A stretch of 64,000 nt of DNA. Source: Algoriphagus algorifonticola. Its GTDB lineage: Bacteria > Bacteroidota > Bacteroidia > Cytophagales > Cyclobacteriaceae. The position numbers were made by a program, and so were the translations under genes. The notes under the pieces were generated by a model. That model saw only the letters and a list, made by a program, of their open reading frames with translations. It was not told the DNA's origin and ran no database searches. The stretch covers positions 143,558 through 207,557 of the forward strand of contig NZ_VLOG01000052.1 of the NCBI RefSeq assembly GCF_007655305.1. Reading direction: 5' to 3'. Positions 34,464-43,649 of this stretch are shown here, in pieces; the first letter of the stretch is position 1, and each line of letters begins with the position of its first letter.

Positions 34464-36572
34464 ATGGCGTTAATTAAACAAATAAGACAGCGGACAGGTC
34501 TCGCAATCGGTGTTATTGCCGGCGGGTTGATTTTATTCCTCCTAGGGGGTGATCTTTTGAGTCCTAATTCCTCTCTTCTCAATTCCAACCAAAATATCGT
34601 TGGGGAAATTGCAGGAGAAGAAATCACGTATGAAGAATACGTGGCCAAGGTGGAAGAATTTCGAATCGCTTTTCAACAGCGTACCGGCCGAGCTCCATCT
34701 GAAGTAGAAATGTTTACTGTCAGAGAGCAGGCATGGCAAGCAATGATTGTCGATAAAGTATTCAAAGAAGAATACGAAAAATTGGGATTGACTATCTCCC
34801 CTGCAGAATTGGTGGATATGGTACAGGGAAAAAACATCGTTCCTGAACTCCGACAGCAATTGGTGAATCCTCAAACTGGACAGTTTGACAAAAGCCAGTT
34901 GATTCAGTTTTTACAATCTTTAGAAACAGCTGATCCGGCACAGCAAGCTTTTTGGGCTCAGCAAGAGCAGTTGTTTGCAGATTCCAGATTGAGAATCAAG
35001 TATGATAATCTTTTGGCTACTTCCGAGTATGCTACTTCTGCTGAAGCAAAATTGGAGTACAAGTCTGCCAATACTATCGCAGATGCATCCATTTTGTTTG
35101 TGCCTTATTATGCGGTATCTGATTCTTCCGTGAAAATTTCCGATGCTGAATTACAGGCCTACTTGAAAAAGAATCAGTCTAAATTCAAAACCGGAAATTC
35201 TGCAAACTTGGAGTATGTGAGCTTTAGCATCAGACCAAGCAAAGAAGATTCAGCTGAAGTTATCTCCAGAATCAACCAGTTGACTGAGCAATTGAGAACA
35301 GCTGAGAATGACTCACTATTCGTTAATAGAAACTCTGACTTCAGACCAGCATTCTATACTTTCAGACCTGGTGATGAATTCCCTGCGGAATTGACCAGCA
35401 ATGTAGATGAAATGGTAGAAGGCGAAACTTACGGACCCTTTGTAACTGCTAGCTCTACTTATATCTCATTTAAAGTCTCTGATAAGTACAATGGTACTCC
35501 AAGAATGAGCGCTTCTCATATCCTTTTCAGCACAGAAGGAATGGACGAGGCTGCAAGAGCTCAAGTTAAAATCCAGGCTGAGGAAGTTTTGGCAGACTTG
35601 AAAAACGGTGGGGATTTTGCATTGGCTGCCCGTCAATACGGTCAGGATGGCACTGCCCAAAACGGTGGTGATCTTGGATGGTTTGCGAAGGATGAGTTTG
35701 TAGAAGCTTTCTCAAATGCTACTTATGCGAGAAGTTCTACAGGTTTGATTCCAAACTTGGTAGAAACTGAATACGGATATCACATCATCGATGTGACTTC
35801 TCTTCCAAAAAGCGAGTATACTAAAATAGCTGTATTGCAATTGGAATTAATTGCTTCTGATGCTACAAGAAACGAGGCATTCAGAAATGCTGATGCTTTC
35901 GCTGCTGAATCAGGTAATAGAAATGAGTTTACAGAAAATGCTACTGACAAAGGATACAGAATCCTTCAGGCAAACAATGTAGATGCAGGTGCCAGAAACT
36001 TGAATAATCTCCAAAACGCCAGAGAGATTATCCGTTGGGCATTCGCAGAGGCCTCTCAGGGAGAAGTATCTCCTGTATTTGAATTGGATAATGCTTACAT
36101 CGTTACTTCATTGGTTAGTAAAAAAGAAGAAGGAGAAGCGAAGTTGGAAGATGTTAGAGAGCAAGTGAAAGGCCAAGTAATGAATGAGAAGAAAGCTGAA
36201 ATCATCAAAAAGGCTTTAGAAGGTAAAGCTACTTTGGAAGAAATGAAGGCAGTTTATCCTCAGGCAGCCTCTTTGAATGAGGTTCCAGATCTGAAATTAA
36301 GCTCCTCGGTAATCCCAGGTATCGGATTCGCTCCAAAAGCAGTGGGTGCTATTTTCGGAATTTCTGAAGGTAAGATCACGCAACCTATTTCTGAAGACGT
36401 TGGTGTCATTGTAGGTAGATTGAATAATCTTACTCCTGCAGCCGAGATCGGTGACTATACATCTTATCAGGCATCTCTTACACAGAATGCAGCCCAGAGA
36501 ACTTCCTATCAAGTCATGATGGCTTTACAGGATCTGGCCAATGTGAAAGATTATCGATATAAATTCTTCTAA
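34464..36572 (+). CDS. PpiD/SurA-like periplasmic peptidyl-prolyl isomerase
   Basis: A 702-residue membrane-anchored foldase. One N-terminal transmembrane helix (GLAIGVIAGGLILFLLGGD) is followed by a SurA_N-like helical domain (VGEIAGEEITYEEYVAKVEE) and one clear parvulin domain at about 345-450 (SASHILF, GGDFALAARQYGQDG, NGGDLGWF, TEYGYHIIDV). A second, degenerate isomerase-like region follows. It matches the PpiD layout and should help fold outer-membrane proteins. Codon use is of the highly expressed type. Confidence 0.88.
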   Translation: MALIKQIRQRTGLAIGVIAGGLILFLLGGDLLSPNSSLLNSNQNIVGEIAGEEITYEEYVAKVEEFRIAFQQRTGRAPSEVEMFTVREQAWQAMIVDKVFKEEYEKLGLTISPAELVDMVQGKNIVPELRQQLVNPQTGQFDKSQLIQFLQSLETADPAQQAFWAQQEQLFADSRLRIKYDNLLATSEYATSAEAKLEYKSANTIADASILFVPYYAVSDSSVKISDAELQAYLKKNQSKFKTGNSANLEYVSFSIRPSKEDSAEVISRINQLTEQLRTAENDSLFVNRNSDFRPAFYTFRPGDEFPAELTSNVDEMVEGETYGPFVTASSTYISFKVSDKYNGTPRMSASHILFSTEGMDEAARAQVKIQAEEVLADLKNGGDFALAARQYGQDGTAQNGGDLGWFAKDEFVEAFSNATYARSSTGLIPNLVETEYGYHIIDVTSLPKSEYTKIAVLQLELIASDATRNEAFRNADAFAAESGNRNEFTENATDKGYRILQANNVDAGARNLNNLQNAREIIRWAFAEASQGEVSPVFELDNAYIVTSLVSKKEEGEAKLEDVREQVKGQVMNEKKAEIIKKALEGKATLEEMKAVYPQAASLNEVPDLKLSSSVIPGIGFAPKAVGAIFGISEGKITQPISEDVGVIVGRLNNLTPAAEIGDYTSYQASLTQNAAQRTSYQVMMALQDLANVKDYRYKFF

Positions 36573-36582
36573 GAAAAAATTG

Positions 36583-36615
36583 GAACCCATGCCGCAAAGC
36601 ATGGGTTCTTTGTTT
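36583..36615 (+). terminator. Terminator after the PpiD-like gene
   Basis: GAACCCATGC (36583-36592) and GCATGGGTTC (36599-36608) form a perfect ten-base stem with loop CGCAAA, followed by TTTGTTTG. Confidence 0.85.
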
Positions 36616-36643
36616 GTAATCCATTTTACAGGAGAGCTTACGA

Positions 36644-36910
36644 ATGCAAAAGAAATTTAACAAAGAGACCTTCAAGGAAAAACTGGAAGCTAACGGACAG
36701 TTTCCAATGTTGTATATGTTTAAATTTATTGTTCCCAATGGAAGGGAGCATGAGGTTGGAGCAATTTTTCCAAAAAATGAAATGACCCTGAAGCCGAGCT
36801 CTGGAGGCAAGTATGTCAGCACCACGATACAGGTGATGGTAGAAAGTGCCGACGAGGTCATTGAATATTATGAAAAAGCTTCTACCATTGAAGGTGTGAT
36901 TTCACTTTAA
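36644..36910 (+). CDS. DUF493 (YbeD-like) family protein
   Basis: An 88-residue protein of the DUF493/UPF0250 family: FPMLYMFKFIVPNGREHEVGAIFP, then SSGGKYVSTTIQVMVESADEVIEYYEKASTIEGV read as a ferredoxin-like ACT-type fold. The family's role is not established; a regulatory, ligand-binding function is often suspected. It precedes the pterin dehydratase gene by 12 bases. Confidence 0.8.
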   Translation: MQKKFNKETFKEKLEANGQFPMLYMFKFIVPNGREHEVGAIFPKNEMTLKPSSGGKYVSTTIQVMVESADEVIEYYEKASTIEGVISL

Positions 36911-36922
36911 CTTTTAAAAACT

Positions 36923-37156
36923 ATGTGGAAAGAAGAAGACAATAAACTCAAAAGAACATTCAAATTTCAGGATTTTCAGGAGGCTTTTGCTTTTATGACC
37001 CGAGTGGCATTTTTAGCTGAGGCGCAGCAGCATCATCCTAATTGGAGCAATGTCTACAATACAGTGGAGATAGAATTGACTACCCATGATGCCGGAAATA
37101 CCGTGACTGAGAAAGACCGTAAACTAGCAAAAGCCATCGACGAGTTGGGTGTATGA
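36923..37156 (+). CDS. 4a-hydroxytetrahydrobiopterin dehydratase (PCD/DCoH)
   Basis: A 77-residue pterin-4a-carbinolamine dehydratase, near the minimal length. The active-site signature is complete: [21 protein letters not shown] read across two segments with HHPNW, and [12 protein letters not shown]. It regenerates pterin cofactor for an aromatic amino acid hydroxylase, but none is in the window. The stop overlaps the rsmI start as ATGA. Confidence 0.9.
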   Translation: MWKEEDNKLKRTFKFQDFQEAFAFMTRVAFLAEAQQHHPNWSNVYNTVEIELTTHDAGNTVTEKDRKLAKAIDELGV

Positions 37157-37890
37157 CAGAGCAGCAGGTCAGCTTATTTTTGGTTCCTGTACCAATCGGT
37201 AATCTTAAGGATATAACTTTGCGGGCACTTGAAACACTTCAGTCTGTCAATGTAATCTTGGCAGAAGATACCCGAACTACGGGGATGCTTCTCAAACACC
37301 TTGAAATCACCAATAATTTACAGTCTTACCATATTTTCAATGAGCATAAAGCAGTTGAAAAGCTGGTGGAAAGAATGAAAAAAGGAGAGGTATTCGCATT
37401 GGTTTCTGATGCAGGCACACCGGCAATATCTGATCCTGGTTTTTTGCTCGTTAGAGAGGTAATTGCGGCTGGTTTGGAGGTTCAATGTCTTCCAGGCCCA
37501 ACAGCTTTTGTTCCTGCTTTGGTAAATTCTGGTTTGCCTAATGATCGCTTTGTTTTCGAAGGCTTTTTACCTCATAAAAAAGGAAGAAAGACCAGAATTG
37601 ATGCATTGACTGAAGAATCCAGAACCATGATTTTTTATGAGTCTCCTCATCGCTTATTGAAAACTTTAGCTCAGTTGGCGGAGGCTTTTGGTGAAGACCG
37701 ACAGGCTTGTGTTTCAAGGGAAATCTCAAAGCTTCATGAAGAGAACGTCAGAGGAACCTTGGTCGAGTTGATTGATTATTATGAAAACAATCCCTTGAAA
37801 GGAGAAATTGTACTCACTGTGGAGGGAAAAGCAGAAAAGAAAGAAAGCAAAGAGGACAAGAGGAAAGCCAAATATGGAAAAGAAGAATAA
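37153..37890 (+). CDS. rsmI: 16S rRNA (cytidine-1402-2'-O)-methyltransferase
   Basis: A tetrapyrrole-methylase-fold enzyme that methylates C1402 of 16S rRNA. The 245 residues show [18 protein letters not shown], the signature [59 protein letters not shown] and FYESPHRL. The C-terminal tail is lysine-rich. It is translationally coupled to the pterin dehydratase gene. Confidence 0.95.
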   Translation: MTEQQVSLFLVPVPIGNLKDITLRALETLQSVNVILAEDTRTTGMLLKHLEITNNLQSYHIFNEHKAVEKLVERMKKGEVFALVSDAGTPAISDPGFLLVREVIAAGLEVQCLPGPTAFVPALVNSGLPNDRFVFEGFLPHKKGRKTRIDALTEESRTMIFYESPHRLLKTLAQLAEAFGEDRQACVSREISKLHEENVRGTLVELIDYYENNPLKGEIVLTVEGKAEKKESKEDKRKAKYGKEE

Positions 37891-38054
37891 AGCTGATTTT
37901 TAAGGTCGAAATCTGAAAAAGCTTCAACTAAATTCTATAGCTTAGTTTCCGAAGCAAAGCAAGCTAGAATGGCCTTAATCTTGCAAGCTGAATTTCTAAT
38001 TAAAATAGTTTCACCCTATCCATTCACTATTAAGTAAATCCCCACTTTTCATTG

Positions 38055-38861
38055 ATGCTTAATTTAGCCGAACTTTCAAAACTCTTAGATCAAACACAAA
38101 ATATTGCCAAATCTGTTGGCGCCTTTATCCGCAAGGAACGCCAGCATTTTGATGTAAAAAATGTAGAACATAAAGGCTTCAATGATTTGGTTTCTTATGT
38201 AGACAAAGAAGCCGAACGTCAGATCGTAGAGCAACTTTCAGCCATTTTCCCTGAGGCAGGCTTTATCACTGAAGAAGGTACGAATACCACCCGATCCGAA
38301 GTATACAACTGGGTGATTGATCCCCTGGATGGGACCACGAATTTTATTCACGGCTTACCTGTATTTTCCGTAAGCATCGCTTTGATGGAAAAAGAGGAAG
38401 TGATTCTTGGAGTAGTGTATGAAATCAATATGCACGAATGCTTTTATGCCATCAAGGGTGGAGGAGCATTTTGCAATGATACCCCGATTCGAGTGAGTAA
38501 AGCTCCAAATCTGGGGGCTTCACTCATTGCAACCGGGTTCCCTTATTATAATTTTGAACTGATAGACCGCTATTTGGCGACATTGAAAAGTCTTATGCAA
38601 TCTACTCATGGTTTGAGACGTTTTGGCTCAGCGGCGGTTGATTTAGCTTATGTTGCAGCGGGTAGAATAGAAGGGTTTTTTGAATACAATCTCAACTCTT
38701 ATGATGTAGCGGCTGGTGCCCTTATCGTACAGGAAGCAGGAGGTAAAGTGACGGATTTTTCCGGAGGTAAAAACTATATTTTCGGAAGAGAAATTCTAGC
38801 AACCAATAAATCGATTCACCAGGAGTTTTTTGAAGAACTGGATAGAATCTGGTCAGCTTAA
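38055..38861 (+). CDS. Inositol monophosphatase family protein
   Basis: A 268-residue Mg2+-dependent phosphatase. The metal-site motifs are EEGTNTT (Glu), WVIDPLDGTTNFIHG and the C-terminal SYDVAAGALIVQEAGGKVTDF read in two parts. IEGFFEYN is also conserved. The ATG at 38055 is used because the codon before it is TTG. Substrate may be inositol phosphate or another sugar phosphate such as histidinol-like; not decided by sequence. Its 3' end overlaps the convergent AEC gene by nine bases. Confidence 0.9.
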   Translation: MLNLAELSKLLDQTQNIAKSVGAFIRKERQHFDVKNVEHKGFNDLVSYVDKEAERQIVEQLSAIFPEAGFITEEGTNTTRSEVYNWVIDPLDGTTNFIHGLPVFSVSIALMEKEEVILGVVYEINMHECFYAIKGGGAFCNDTPIRVSKAPNLGASLIATGFPYYNFELIDRYLATLKSLMQSTHGLRRFGSAAVDLAYVAAGRIEGFFEYNLNSYDVAAGALIVQEAGGKVTDFSGGKNYIFGREILATNKSIHQEFFEELDRIWSA

Positions 38862-39761
38862 AAAGAAGTACCACAAGGTCAGGCTGAAAAGGGAGATGAT
38901 CATCCCCAGACCGGAAAGCAAAGCCGCTAACCTTGGAGCCAAATTGTAATTAATAGCCACAATAGAACCTGTAATCATAGGTGCCATTCCCGATTCCAGT
39001 ACGGTTACTTTGAAGGTAAGTCCTTCTGTATCCATAAAATTGCTGTAGATCAGGTAAACCAGTAGCGGTGCAAAAACCAATCGATAGGCTAAGCCATACC
39101 AAAAATATTGCGAAGTCAAATCAGCTTTTTCAATTCTAAACCTCAAACCTATCGCCAATAAAGCCATTGGAGCCATGGTTTTGCCTACCAATGTCAGGAA
39201 AGGCATTAAGAACTCTGGGGTTTTCCATCCCAAAAGACTCATGATTAGGGTTCCTACCAAAAAACCAAAAGGAGGAAATTTGATGATTTTTAATGGAATT
39301 TCTCGAAGTCTTCCGCTTTGATGGCTGTAGATCGAGCCAATTACAATAGCCAAGGACGAAACCAATAAAAAAGAGCCGCACTGATCAATCAATAAGGCAA
39401 TGGGAAGTCCTGACTTGCCATACAATGCTTCTACCACTGGAAATCCTAAGAATGATGTGTTAGCCAGTCCGGCCACGATCACCAGGCAGCCCGTTACCTG
39501 TTTACTCCAATGAAAGATCTTGCCAAGGATTCCGAATAGGAACCAGGAAAGCAGAAAAGTTAACCATGCCGCTGAAATAGGAAGTAAGAGGTCCCAACCG
39601 GGCTTTATTTGGGGAATATAAAGTAAAGCTAGAGCAGGAAGTACCAAGTTGAACAGATAAGAGTTCACGAAGGAAATCGCTTTTTCGGTTGGAAACCTTG
39701 CTTTTCGCTGAAATACCAGCCCCGCAACCAAAAAAACAAAAGATATCACTGCCCCAATCAT
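38853..39761 (-). CDS. AEC-family (auxin-efflux-carrier-like) transporter
   Basis: A 302-residue inner-membrane transporter with about ten hydrophobic segments in two five-helix halves. Typical elements are SYLFNLVLPALALLYIPQ near the start, VAGLANTSFLGFPVVEALYG in the middle and LESGMAPMITGSIVAINYNL in the second half. Bacterial members export or import small carboxylates and related acids. The substrate here is unknown. Confidence 0.85.
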   Translation of the reverse strand: MIGAVISFVFLVAGLVFQRKARFPTEKAISFVNSYLFNLVLPALALLYIPQIKPGWDLLLPISAAWLTFLLSWFLFGILGKIFHWSKQVTGCLVIVAGLANTSFLGFPVVEALYGKSGLPIALLIDQCGSFLLVSSLAIVIGSIYSHQSGRLREIPLKIIKFPPFGFLVGTLIMSLLGWKTPEFLMPFLTLVGKTMAPMALLAIGLRFRIEKADLTSQYFWYGLAYRLVFAPLLVYLIYSNFMDTEGLTFKVTVLESGMAPMITGSIVAINYNLAPRLAALLSGLGMIISLFSLTLWYFFLS

Positions 39762-39855
39762 GCCAACAAGTTATAAAACTCGAATTTTAATAACATAAAT
39801 TTAATTTGGCATAATTGTAGCCGTCTGATTATCAAGGTACTTTTGTCTCGAAATC

Positions 39856-40095
39856 ATGCAAAAACCAATGACTAAATTGATTCCAATTTTTATAGACGGC
39901 AAGAAATGGGTGCAATTATCCCAGCTTTCCAAAGAACAGGAGCGCAAAATCAAATCTTGGTTGCCAGTGAGTTGCCTAAAGAAATTACTTTTCAATGGCA
40001 TTGAATTGAAGGATTGTATCGATTTTGAAACCTATGAGTATTGGTTCAAAAGCTATCAGCTAGGTAGCCAAAGAACCAGCGCATTGGATTTTTAA
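39856..40095 (+). CDS. Hypothetical small protein
   Basis: A 79-residue soluble protein (MTKLIPIFIDGKKWVQLSQL, then FNGIELKDCIDFETYEYWF). It reads as an ordinary globular composition with balanced charges. Both an ATG at 39856 and one four codons later are possible. No family is recognised. An overlapping frame on the other strand has a less protein-like composition. Confidence 0.5.
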   Translation: MQKPMTKLIPIFIDGKKWVQLSQLSKEQERKIKSWLPVSCLKKLLFNGIELKDCIDFETYEYWFKSYQLGSQRTSALDF

Positions 40096-40365
40096 TCCGA
40101 AAAATGGAGACTCTTAATTGAATTCTATTATTCAATGTTTCTACCTACGGCAGGCAAGCATAGTTCATGCCCGTAATTCGAAATTCATCTTTCGATGTTC
40201 GATATTTTTTTCAGCACTCCTACCTACGGTAATAAACACAGTTCATCCTTCATGACCGTTTAAATTGAATGAAATAAGAATTGGGGATCCCCTGATGCCC
40301 GTAATTCGTAAATCGTAATTCTAAAATTTCTAAATATCCTTCCCATCCTCTTTGGTGTATCAAAA
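40096..40365. repeat. Intergenic region with decayed repeat pieces
   Basis: No gene is supported. Two imperfect copies of a block share CCTACCTACGG followed some 15 bases on by CAGTTCAT or TAGTTCAT (about 40140-40170 and 40222-40250). Pieces reading GCCCGTAATTCG occur at about 40169 and 40296. The same GCCCGTAA element reappears before rpiB. They look like remnants of dispersed palindromic repeats. Confidence 0.5.
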
Positions 40366-40737
40366 CTACAAACCAAAGCTCCTTCTTTTCTCCTCAAAAT
40401 ATTTTTCCAACTCCGGATAAAACGCACTACTTGCTTCAGGCACGCCATCCAATACCAACTCCATTTTTCCATCCAATTCATCTTGATTGACCTGCATGCC
40501 TTCTATCAAATAAATTAAATCTTCCAGATTGAAAGGCTCCTCAATTTTTGATGGGTAAAGTATATAGTCATTTCCATAAAAATCCACCGCTTCCAAGTGG
40601 ATTTTGAAATCCATCTGGTGGGCATAAATACTGATCTGTTCGCCCCAAGTGGACTCCGGATAGTGGAGTTTGACCAACAAAACAGAGGAAACCTCCTCTG
40701 AAAAGTAAGTGGATGGCTGGAATTTGAAATCAATCAT
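40366..40737 (-). CDS. Hypothetical acidic protein
   Basis: A 123-residue acidic soluble protein (MIDFKFQPSTYFSEEVSSVL, then VDFYGNDYILYPSKIEEPF, IYLIEGMQVNQDELDGKMEL, YPELEKYFEEKRRSFGL). The composition and alternation of strands and helices are those of a real protein. No family is recognised and there is no signal peptide. It stands alone, divergent from glyA. Confidence 0.65.
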   Translation of the reverse strand: MIDFKFQPSTYFSEEVSSVLLVKLHYPESTWGEQISIYAHQMDFKIHLEAVDFYGNDYILYPSKIEEPFNLEDLIYLIEGMQVNQDELDGKMELVLDGVPEASSAFYPELEKYFEEKRRSFGL

Positions 40738-40907
40738 AATTTGAATTTACGAAGCTTCAGCCATGATTTATAGACTAGCTATGGATCTTCGCTTTTTTCA
40801 ATCCCATTTCACATTGGATAATAAGGACTTTCGGGCTATTTTTGATCCTGATTTCAAACAGGCTCAGTCTTGTTTTTTCCAATTAATAGGCTTTCAATTC
40901 CCTGATC

Positions 40908-42176
40908 ATGAAAAGAGATACGGTTGTATTTGACCTCATCGCACAAGAAGAAGACAGACAGAAGCGCGGCATAGAGCTGATTGCTTCGGAAAATTTCACC
41001 AGCAAGCAGGTCATGGAGGCCGCAGGCAGTGTTTTGACCAATAAATATGCAGAAGGGCTTCCTAAAAAGCGGTACTATGGTGGATGCGAGGTGGTCGATG
41101 AGATCGAGCAAATTGCTATCGACAGAGCAAAGAAGCTCTTTGGTGCAACTTGGGCCAATGTACAGCCCCATTCCGGTGCACAGGCTAATGCTGCTGTATT
41201 CTTGGCTTGTTTGAAAGCCGGTGATCCTATCTTGGGCTTTGACCTATCTCATGGTGGTCACCTAACTCATGGATCTCCAGTAAACTTTTCCGGAAAATTA
41301 TATGATCCTTATTTTTATGGGGTAGAAGAAGAGACCGGAGTGATTGATTATGATAAGGTAGAAGCCAAGGCATTGGAAGTAAAACCAAAAATGATCATTT
41401 GCGGAGCTTCGGCATACTCTAGAGACTGGGATTATGAGCGCTTGAGAGATATTGCTGATCAGGTAGGAGCATTATTGTTGGCAGATATTTCCCATCCCTC
41501 AGGATTGATTGCAAGAGGTTTGTTGAATGATCCTTTGGAGTTTTGTCATATCGTGACCACAACTACTCACAAGACCCTGAGAGGCCCTAGGGGTGGCTTG
41601 ATCTTGATGAGAGAGGACTTTGATAATCCATGGGGATTGACTACTCCAAAAGGCGAAATCAAAAAGATGTCATCTTTGCTGGACATGGGTGTATTCCCAG
41701 GTACTCAGGGAGGACCATTAGAGCATATTATCGCAGCTAAGGCAGTTGCATTTGAAGAAGCCTTGTCTGATGAATATATGACTTATATTCTTCAAGTGAA
41801 GAAAAATGCAGCCGTAATGGCAGAAGAGTTCGTAAGTCTTGGATATCAGTTGATTTCAGGAGGAACTGACAATCACTTGATGCTAATTGATCTTCGAAAT
41901 AAGAACCTGACTGGAAAGCTGGCTGAAGAAACTCTAGGCAAAGTGGATATCACTATCAATAAAAACATGGTTCCATTCGATACCAAGTCTCCATTTGTGA
42001 CTTCCGGGATGCGAGTAGGAACTGCTGCAGTCACCACCCGTGGCCTGAAGGAAGAAGATATGAAAAAGATCGTTCAGCTGATTGACCGAGCTTTGCAAAA
42101 CCATGACAATGAAAGTGAGTTGCAGAGCATCCGTGCAGAAGTCAATAAGTGGATGATTCAGTTTCCATTATACTAA
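40908..42176 (+). CDS. glyA: Serine hydroxymethyltransferase
   Basis: A PLP enzyme that interconverts serine and glycine and loads one-carbon units onto tetrahydrofolate. The 422 residues include the N-terminal [35 protein letters not shown] read in two parts, [11 protein letters not shown], and the PLP lysine Lys222 in [15 protein letters not shown]. It is followed by tatC after 17 bases. Confidence 0.97.
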   Translation: MKRDTVVFDLIAQEEDRQKRGIELIASENFTSKQVMEAAGSVLTNKYAEGLPKKRYYGGCEVVDEIEQIAIDRAKKLFGATWANVQPHSGAQANAAVFLACLKAGDPILGFDLSHGGHLTHGSPVNFSGKLYDPYFYGVEEETGVIDYDKVEAKALEVKPKMIICGASAYSRDWDYERLRDIADQVGALLLADISHPSGLIARGLLNDPLEFCHIVTTTTHKTLRGPRGGLILMREDFDNPWGLTTPKGEIKKMSSLLDMGVFPGTQGGPLEHIIAAKAVAFEEALSDEYMTYILQVKKNAAVMAEEFVSLGYQLISGGTDNHLMLIDLRNKNLTGKLAEETLGKVDITINKNMVPFDTKSPFVTSGMRVGTAAVTTRGLKEEDMKKIVQLIDRALQNHDNESELQSIRAEVNKWMIQFPLY

Positions 42177-42193
42177 AAGCGTAATAAACCAAC

Positions 42194-43042
42194 GTGGCAT
42201 TAGACCAATATCAAGAGGAAGAGGAGGGAATGTCCTTTTTGGACCATTTAGAAGCTCTCCGCTGGCATTTGCTGCGATCTGTGGCAGCCATTCTGATTTT
42301 CTCAGTGATTGCATTTCTATCCAAAAGCATTGTTTTTGGAATCATTATCCTGGGCCCATCCAAGGTGGATTTCCTTACCTATCGGGTGCTTTGCGATATC
42401 AGTGATTATTTGGGAATCGCAGCATTGTGTATTGACGAACTCCCATTTACCATCCAAAGCAGGCAGATGACGGGGCAGTTTTCCATGCACATGACCTCCA
42501 GTTTCGTGGTGGGTTTTGTGGTGGCTTTCCCATATGTATTCTGGGAGTTTTGGAAATTTATCAGCCCGGGATTGTATGATCAGGAAAAAAACGCGGCTCG
42601 GGGAGCTGTTTTCTTCGTGAGTTTGTTGTTCTTCCTGGGGGCAGCCTTCGGGTATTATATCCTTTCTCCATTATCGATCAACTTCCTTTCCAACTATCAG
42701 TTGGATCCGTCGATTTTGAATGAGTTTGATATATCCTCCTATGTGACTACCCTGATCATGCTGGTATTGGCTTCTGCGATTATGTTCCAGTTGCCGGTAG
42801 TCATCTATTTCTTGTCTATGTCAGGGCTGGTCACCTCAGGTATGCTGAGAGCTTATAGAAGACATGCGATTGTCGTGATATTGGTTCTAGCAGCGGTGAT
42901 TACCCCTCCGGATGTGATTTCCCAGTTGCTGATCGCTATGCCTATCTTGGTCCTGTACGAAGCTGGAATTAATATTGCTAAACGTTTAGAGAAAAAGCGG
43001 GCGATCAAAGAAGCTGAGTATGCGAAAAAAGAAGCTGAATAG
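42194..43042 (+). CDS. tatC: Twin-arginine translocase subunit TatC
   Basis: A 282-residue membrane protein with six transmembrane segments that binds twin-arginine signal peptides. Typical blocks are MSFLDHLEALRWHLLRS at the N-terminus, FVVAFPYVFWEFWKFISPGLY and FQLPVVIYFLSMSGLVTSGML, then VITPPDVISQLLIAMP. The start is GTG at 42194; the first internal ATG is at the conserved SFLDHL and would lose the acidic N-terminal extension. tatA is not adjacent. Confidence 0.94.
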   Translation: MALDQYQEEEEGMSFLDHLEALRWHLLRSVAAILIFSVIAFLSKSIVFGIIILGPSKVDFLTYRVLCDISDYLGIAALCIDELPFTIQSRQMTGQFSMHMTSSFVVGFVVAFPYVFWEFWKFISPGLYDQEKNAARGAVFFVSLLFFLGAAFGYYILSPLSINFLSNYQLDPSILNEFDISSYVTTLIMLVLASAIMFQLPVVIYFLSMSGLVTSGMLRAYRRHAIVVILVLAAVITPPDVISQLLIAMPILVLYEAGINIAKRLEKKRAIKEAEYAKKEAE

Positions 43043-43170
43043 AAGTCTGAACTCTGAAGTCTAAAAGCTGAAGGCGATATGAATTAAAGCCTACAAAAAA
43101 TTTAGAGCTTAAGTCTGTGGATTGAGGTTAAGAGCTGCCCGTAAATCGTAAATCGTAAATCAAAAATAAA
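43043..43170. repeat. Simple-repeat tract upstream of rpiB
   Basis: The 128-base gap holds degenerate short-period repeats: AAGTCTGAACTCTGAAGTCT near 43042-43061 (period about nine) and, at about 43138-43160, GCCCG followed by a seven-base unit TAAATCG repeated three times. The second tract ends ten bases before the rpiB ATG. It has the same GCCCGTAA start as pieces near 40169 and 40296. Confidence 0.55.
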
Positions 43171-43602
43171 ATGAAGATTGCAATCGGAGGCGATCATGCC
43201 GGATTTGAATACAAAGGAAAGTTGATTCAGAAACTGGAAAATTTAGGCCATGAGATTAAAGATTTTGGGCCTTTTTCAGATGCTTCAGTAGATTATCCTG
43301 ATTATGTGCATCCCTTAAGTACTGCTATTGAAAATGGAGAATACGAACTGGGCATTGTTATCTGCGGATCCGGAAATGGAGTAGCGATCACAGCCAACAA
43401 GCATCAAGGAATTCGTGCAGCCCTTTGCTGGAATGAAGAATTGGCAGCTTTGGCCCGTCAGCATAACAATGCAAATGTATTGGCCCTACCTGCTAGATTT
43501 ATTTCCTACGAGCTTGCAGAAAATCTCGCTGAAATCTTTCTAAATACCCCTTTCGAAGGCGGACGCCATGCCAATCGGGTGAATAAGATTGCTTGTAGTT
43601 GA
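43171..43602 (+). CDS. rpiB: Ribose-5-phosphate isomerase B
   Basis: It interconverts ribose-5-phosphate and ribulose-5-phosphate in the pentose phosphate pathway. The 143 residues have the LacAB/RpiB motifs IGGDHAGFEYKG, DFGPFSDASVDYPDY, VICGSGNGVAITANKHQGIRA split at the catalytic-Cys region, and WNEELAALARQHNNANVLALP. It is preceded by a simple-repeat tract and probably has its own promoter. Confidence 0.95.
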   Translation: MKIAIGGDHAGFEYKGKLIQKLENLGHEIKDFGPFSDASVDYPDYVHPLSTAIENGEYELGIVICGSGNGVAITANKHQGIRAALCWNEELAALARQHNNANVLALPARFISYELAENLAEIFLNTPFEGGRHANRVNKIACS

Positions 43603-43611
43603 TAGGCTAAA

Positions 43612-43645
43612 GTAGAAGAAAAAAGCCCGACAATTTGCCGGGCTT
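43612..43645 (-). terminator. Terminator of pheS
   Basis: On the minus strand AAGCCCG and CGGGCTT (43639-43645 and 43623-43629) form a seven-base stem. A T-rich run follows (TTTTTTCTTC read on the minus strand). On the plus strand no T-run follows the stem, so it serves pheS rather than rpiB. Confidence 0.75.
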
Positions 43646-43649
43646 AAAT

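Noticed and set aside
39801..40001. Minus-strand frame overlapping the small gene at 39856
   Set aside because: Less protein-like composition and no better start; the plus-strand frame was kept at low confidence.
40260..40481. Frame overlapping the 123-residue hypothetical gene
   Set aside because: It reads through repeat-rich intergenic sequence and is Trp/Arg-heavy; the longer acidic frame is better.
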